Of a stretch of 7,369 nucleotides of DNA, positions 5,817 through 7,369 are shown piece by piece. Numbering within the stretch: the stretch's first letter is position 1; the number at the start of each line of letters is the position of its first letter. The position numbers were made by a program, and so were the translations under genes. The stretch spans positions 1 through 7,369 of the forward strand of contig JANYCP010000337.1 of NCBI GenBank assembly GCA_025360265.1, in the 5' to 3' direction. A model generated the notes under the pieces. The model saw nothing but the letters and a program-made list of their open reading frames with translations. It did no database searches and was not told the DNA's origin. The stretch comes from Gemmatimonadota bacterium. Lineage in GTDB: Bacteria > Gemmatimonadota > Gemmatimonadetes > Gemmatimonadales > GWC2-71-9.

Positions 5817-7279
5817 CGCGGAATCACTCCATCGCGCGTCGCCGCATGCCACGCAAACGATGCCAGCACGATTGCCGCTTCCCGGAGGTCCTCCGGGCGG
5901 ACCCGCTCGAAGAAATCCATGTTGGTGTGATGTTCCCGCGTGTCGTAGTCGCGGTAGTCCTGCACGCTGTTGAACGCGGCGAGGCCGAGTGCGGTGAATG
6001 AGAGATGATCGGTGTTACCGATCTTCTCGATCATGTTGCGCCGCGCCCCGAGGTCCCGGAATGGCGCCAGCCACGCGTCGAGAATCTGTTTCGCTGCCTG
6101 GTTTCCTTCCATATACCAGCCATAGATCGGGCCGGTGCCGGGATCCTGGTTGAGATAGATCGCCAACTTGGCGCGCGCAGCAGCGTTAGCATCGCCCGCG
6201 TAATGCGCCTGCGCATATGCCTTGGAACCGAGCAACCCTTCTTCCTCGCCACCCCAGAGTGCTATCCGGATGGTGCGGCGCGGCTGCACGCCGAGTGCTT
6301 TCAGGATTCGCATCGCTTCCATCACCGTCGCAACCGCATCGGCGTTGTCGGTTGCACCGGTGGCGGAGTGCCACGAGTCAAGATGTGCACCGAGCAACAC
6401 CACTTCGTCGCCGATCGCGGGATCGCGTCCCGGGATCTCGGCGATGACATTGTGTCCATTGGTATCCGCCGCCCAATACCGCGTCTGGACATTGGCCTTG
6501 AGCTGCACCGGTGCGCCGCCCTGCAGTGCCCGCACGATCATGTTGTAATGTTCAGGCGCAACGACAATGGACGGCACCGCATCGTCCTTGGTAGTGCGCG
6601 AACCGAGGACAAACAGCGTGCCGTCAGCGCCCATCGTTGGCTTCAGCACCGCGGCTGCGTGCGCGTTACGCAGCAACGTGTCGAGCGCCGGCCCGCGAAG
6701 CGGTGCTGCGGCCGTGACGTTGGGCGGAGCACCGATCGTGACCGGCTGTTCGTGTTCGGTGGGTTGCAGACGATCTTCGGTGATGAAGCGATCCTGCGGC
6801 CGAGTGGCGAGCACAATCGCACCGCGCAGTTCCGCAGCGTGTGCGCGCACCGAGTCGGCATTCGCGAAACCGCCGATATAAACGGGCTTTCCGGTGATTG
6901 TGCCCGCCGTCGACGGTGTCCACGCTTCCGGGTACGCAATGAGCGGAAAGAATCGGGGTGACGTCATCTCGAGCGTGAATCCTTCGAGCGTCCAGCCGCG
7001 ACCGAACGGCCAGGACTCGAGGTGCACTGCAGACATTCCGTATGTCTTGAGCTCTGCGCTCGCCCAATCGGCAGCCTGCTTGTATGCGGGCGTGCCAGTC
7101 AGGCGTGGCCCAATGACATTGGTCAGGTGATCGAACAGATCGACAACATGCGAGTGATCGAGCGCTTCGGCACGAATGCTCGCATTCATTGCGCTGTCGA
7201 TGCGCTCCGGTCGTTGCGCAGCGGCATGCGTAGTCACCGCCATCATCGCGAAACCAGCGGTCCACCATCTCGATCGCAT
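5813..7279 (-). CDS. Exported M28-family zinc peptidase, carboxypeptidase Q-like
   Basis: This 488-residue protein has a signal peptide (MRSRWWTAGFAMMAVTTHAAAQ), a PA-type insert (about 120-280) and a complete M28 centre. Metal ligands are H299 (GAHLDSW), D311 (GATDNAD), E346 (WGGEEEG), D379 (LNQDPGTG) and H451 (HHTNMD), with E345 as general base. Length, the GAHLDSW and GATDNA blocks, and the NTDHLSF motif (422-428) fit the carboxypeptidase Q (PGCP-like) branch, whose members cleave dipeptides or N-terminal residues outside the cytoplasm. Unlike the other M28 gene in the window it has no Gly-rich tracts. After D311 the sequence reads NADAVATV where relatives commonly have NA(A/S)GV, a mild departure. 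ATG 7279 is supported by AGGGA six bases upstream and by the signal peptide. Its stop overlaps the GTG start of a small exported protein by four bases. Assignment to M28 is firm; the exact specificity is inferred. Confidence 0.95.
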   Translation of the reverse strand: MRSRWWTAGFAMMAVTTHAAAQRPERIDSAMNASIRAEALDHSHVVDLFDHLTNVIGPRLTGTPAYKQAADWASAELKTYGMSAVHLESWPFGRGWTLEGFTLEMTSPRFFPLIAYPEAWTPSTAGTITGKPVYIGGFANADSVRAHAAELRGAIVLATRPQDRFITEDRLQPTEHEQPVTIGAPPNVTAAAPLRGPALDTLLRNAHAAAVLKPTMGADGTLFVLGSRTTKDDAVPSIVVAPEHYNMIVRALQGGAPVQLKANVQTRYWAADTNGHNVIAEIPGRDPAIGDEVVLLGAHLDSWHSATGATDNADAVATVMEAMRILKALGVQPRRTIRIALWGGEEEGLLGSKAYAQAHYAGDANAAARAKLAIYLNQDPGTGPIYGWYMEGNQAAKQILDAWLAPFRDLGARRNMIEKIGNTDHLSFTALGLAAFNSVQDYRDYDTREHHTNMDFFERVRPEDLREAAIVLASFAWHAATRDGVIPR

Positions 7280-7285
7280 CGGCGT

Positions 7286-7290
7286 TCCCT
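7286..7290 (-). promoter_or_regulatory. Ribosome binding site of the CPQ-like peptidase
   Basis: Read on the minus strand this is AGGGA, six bases before ATG 7279. It supports this start, which also gives a well-formed signal peptide. Confidence 0.6.
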
Positions 7291-7312
7291 GTGTGTGTAC
7301 TACTGAATCTCT

Positions 7313-7324
7313 CCGACCGGTCGG
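7313..7324. promoter_or_regulatory. Perfect palindrome CCGACCGGTCGG, candidate operator
   Basis: This uninterrupted 12-base palindrome is centred about 40 bases upstream of the CPQ-like peptidase start. On the minus strand a weak -35-like TTCACC overlaps its upstream edge, with possible -10-like bases around CAGTAGTAC about 17 bases on; neither hexamer is good. ACCGGT-centred palindromes are common TetR-family operators (known from the family), so repressor binding is plausible. No regulator gene is present in the window. Confidence 0.4.
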
Positions 7325-7369
7325 TGAACGGCTAGGCGGCGCGGGGTCGATTCGGCCACCCGGCGCGAG
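7325..7369. other. Right-edge sequence with no assignable gene
   Basis: These last 45 bases are GC-rich. Short open frames run through them on the minus strand and could be the tail of an upstream gene, but none can be recognised. No start codon with a usable reading frame is seen on the plus strand. Confidence 0.4.

Noticed and set aside
5817..5852. Alternative ATG start of the small exported protein at 5852
   Set aside because: It would put 12 polar residues before the signal peptide and overlap the peptidase gene by 40 bases. GTG 5816 gives a clean signal peptide and a coupled 4-base overlap.
6005..6961. A 318-residue plus-strand open frame opposite the CPQ-like peptidase
   Set aside because: It has no domain and an Arg/His/Cys-rich composition typical of antisense shadows. 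The minus-strand peptidase is complete with all metal ligands.
7291..7300. Short GT dinucleotide run in the upstream region of the CPQ-like gene
   Set aside because: Four GT units are too few to count as a microsatellite or phase-variable tract.
1..7369. CRISPR array, tRNA/rRNA, insertion sequence, phage or defence genes
   Set aside because: No regularly spaced repeats, cloverleaf, transposase/integrase motifs or defence domains were found on either strand; all long coding frames are metabolic or envelope-type proteins.

Overview
This is a high-GC bacterial window carrying six protein-coding genes. They are packed tightly, with no gap longer than about 110 bases. The gene types suggest a free-living, peptide-degrading Gram-negative-type bacterium: two exported M28 zinc peptidases, one with heavy Gly/Arg-rich expansions, a YceI lipocalin-like protein, an Rv2578c/SplB-like radical SAM protein and a quinone-oxidoreductase-like MDR enzyme. 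This mix resembles Gemmatimonadota, but that placement is inferred from protein style and is not proven. No rRNA, tRNA, CRISPR array, transposase, integrase or phage gene was seen.

Layout from left to right. (1) Positions 1-891, plus strand: the 3' part of a radical SAM gene that starts before the window. (2) About 868-977: a convergent gap with a long imperfect inverted repeat; one arm contains the radical SAM stop codon. (3) 988-3393, minus: a large PA-domain M28 peptidase with four Gly-rich tracts. (4) 3494-4453, minus: an NAD(P)H:quinone oxidoreductase-type MDR protein, 100 bases upstream of the peptidase. (5) 4454-4546: a 93-base divergent spacer. (6) 4547-5179, plus: an exported YceI-family protein. 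(7) 5180-5300: a convergent gap full of small perfect hairpins; the last one contains the stop codon of the gene opposite. (8) 5286-5816, minus: an uncharacterised exported protein, coupled by a 4-base GTGA overlap to (9) 5813-7279, minus: a carboxypeptidase Q-like M28 peptidase. (10) 7280-7369: its upstream region, with a perfect 12-base palindrome.

Four of the five complete genes encode proteins with an apparent signal peptide, so most of the window concerns the envelope or periplasm. The two M28 enzymes would release amino acids from peptides outside the cytoplasm. The small unknown protein is translationally linked to the second peptidase and may work with it. No clearly new multi-gene system is visible. 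The most unusual points are the repeat/hairpin elements that supply gene ends at both convergent junctions, the low-complexity invasion of the first peptidase, and the coupled unknown protein.
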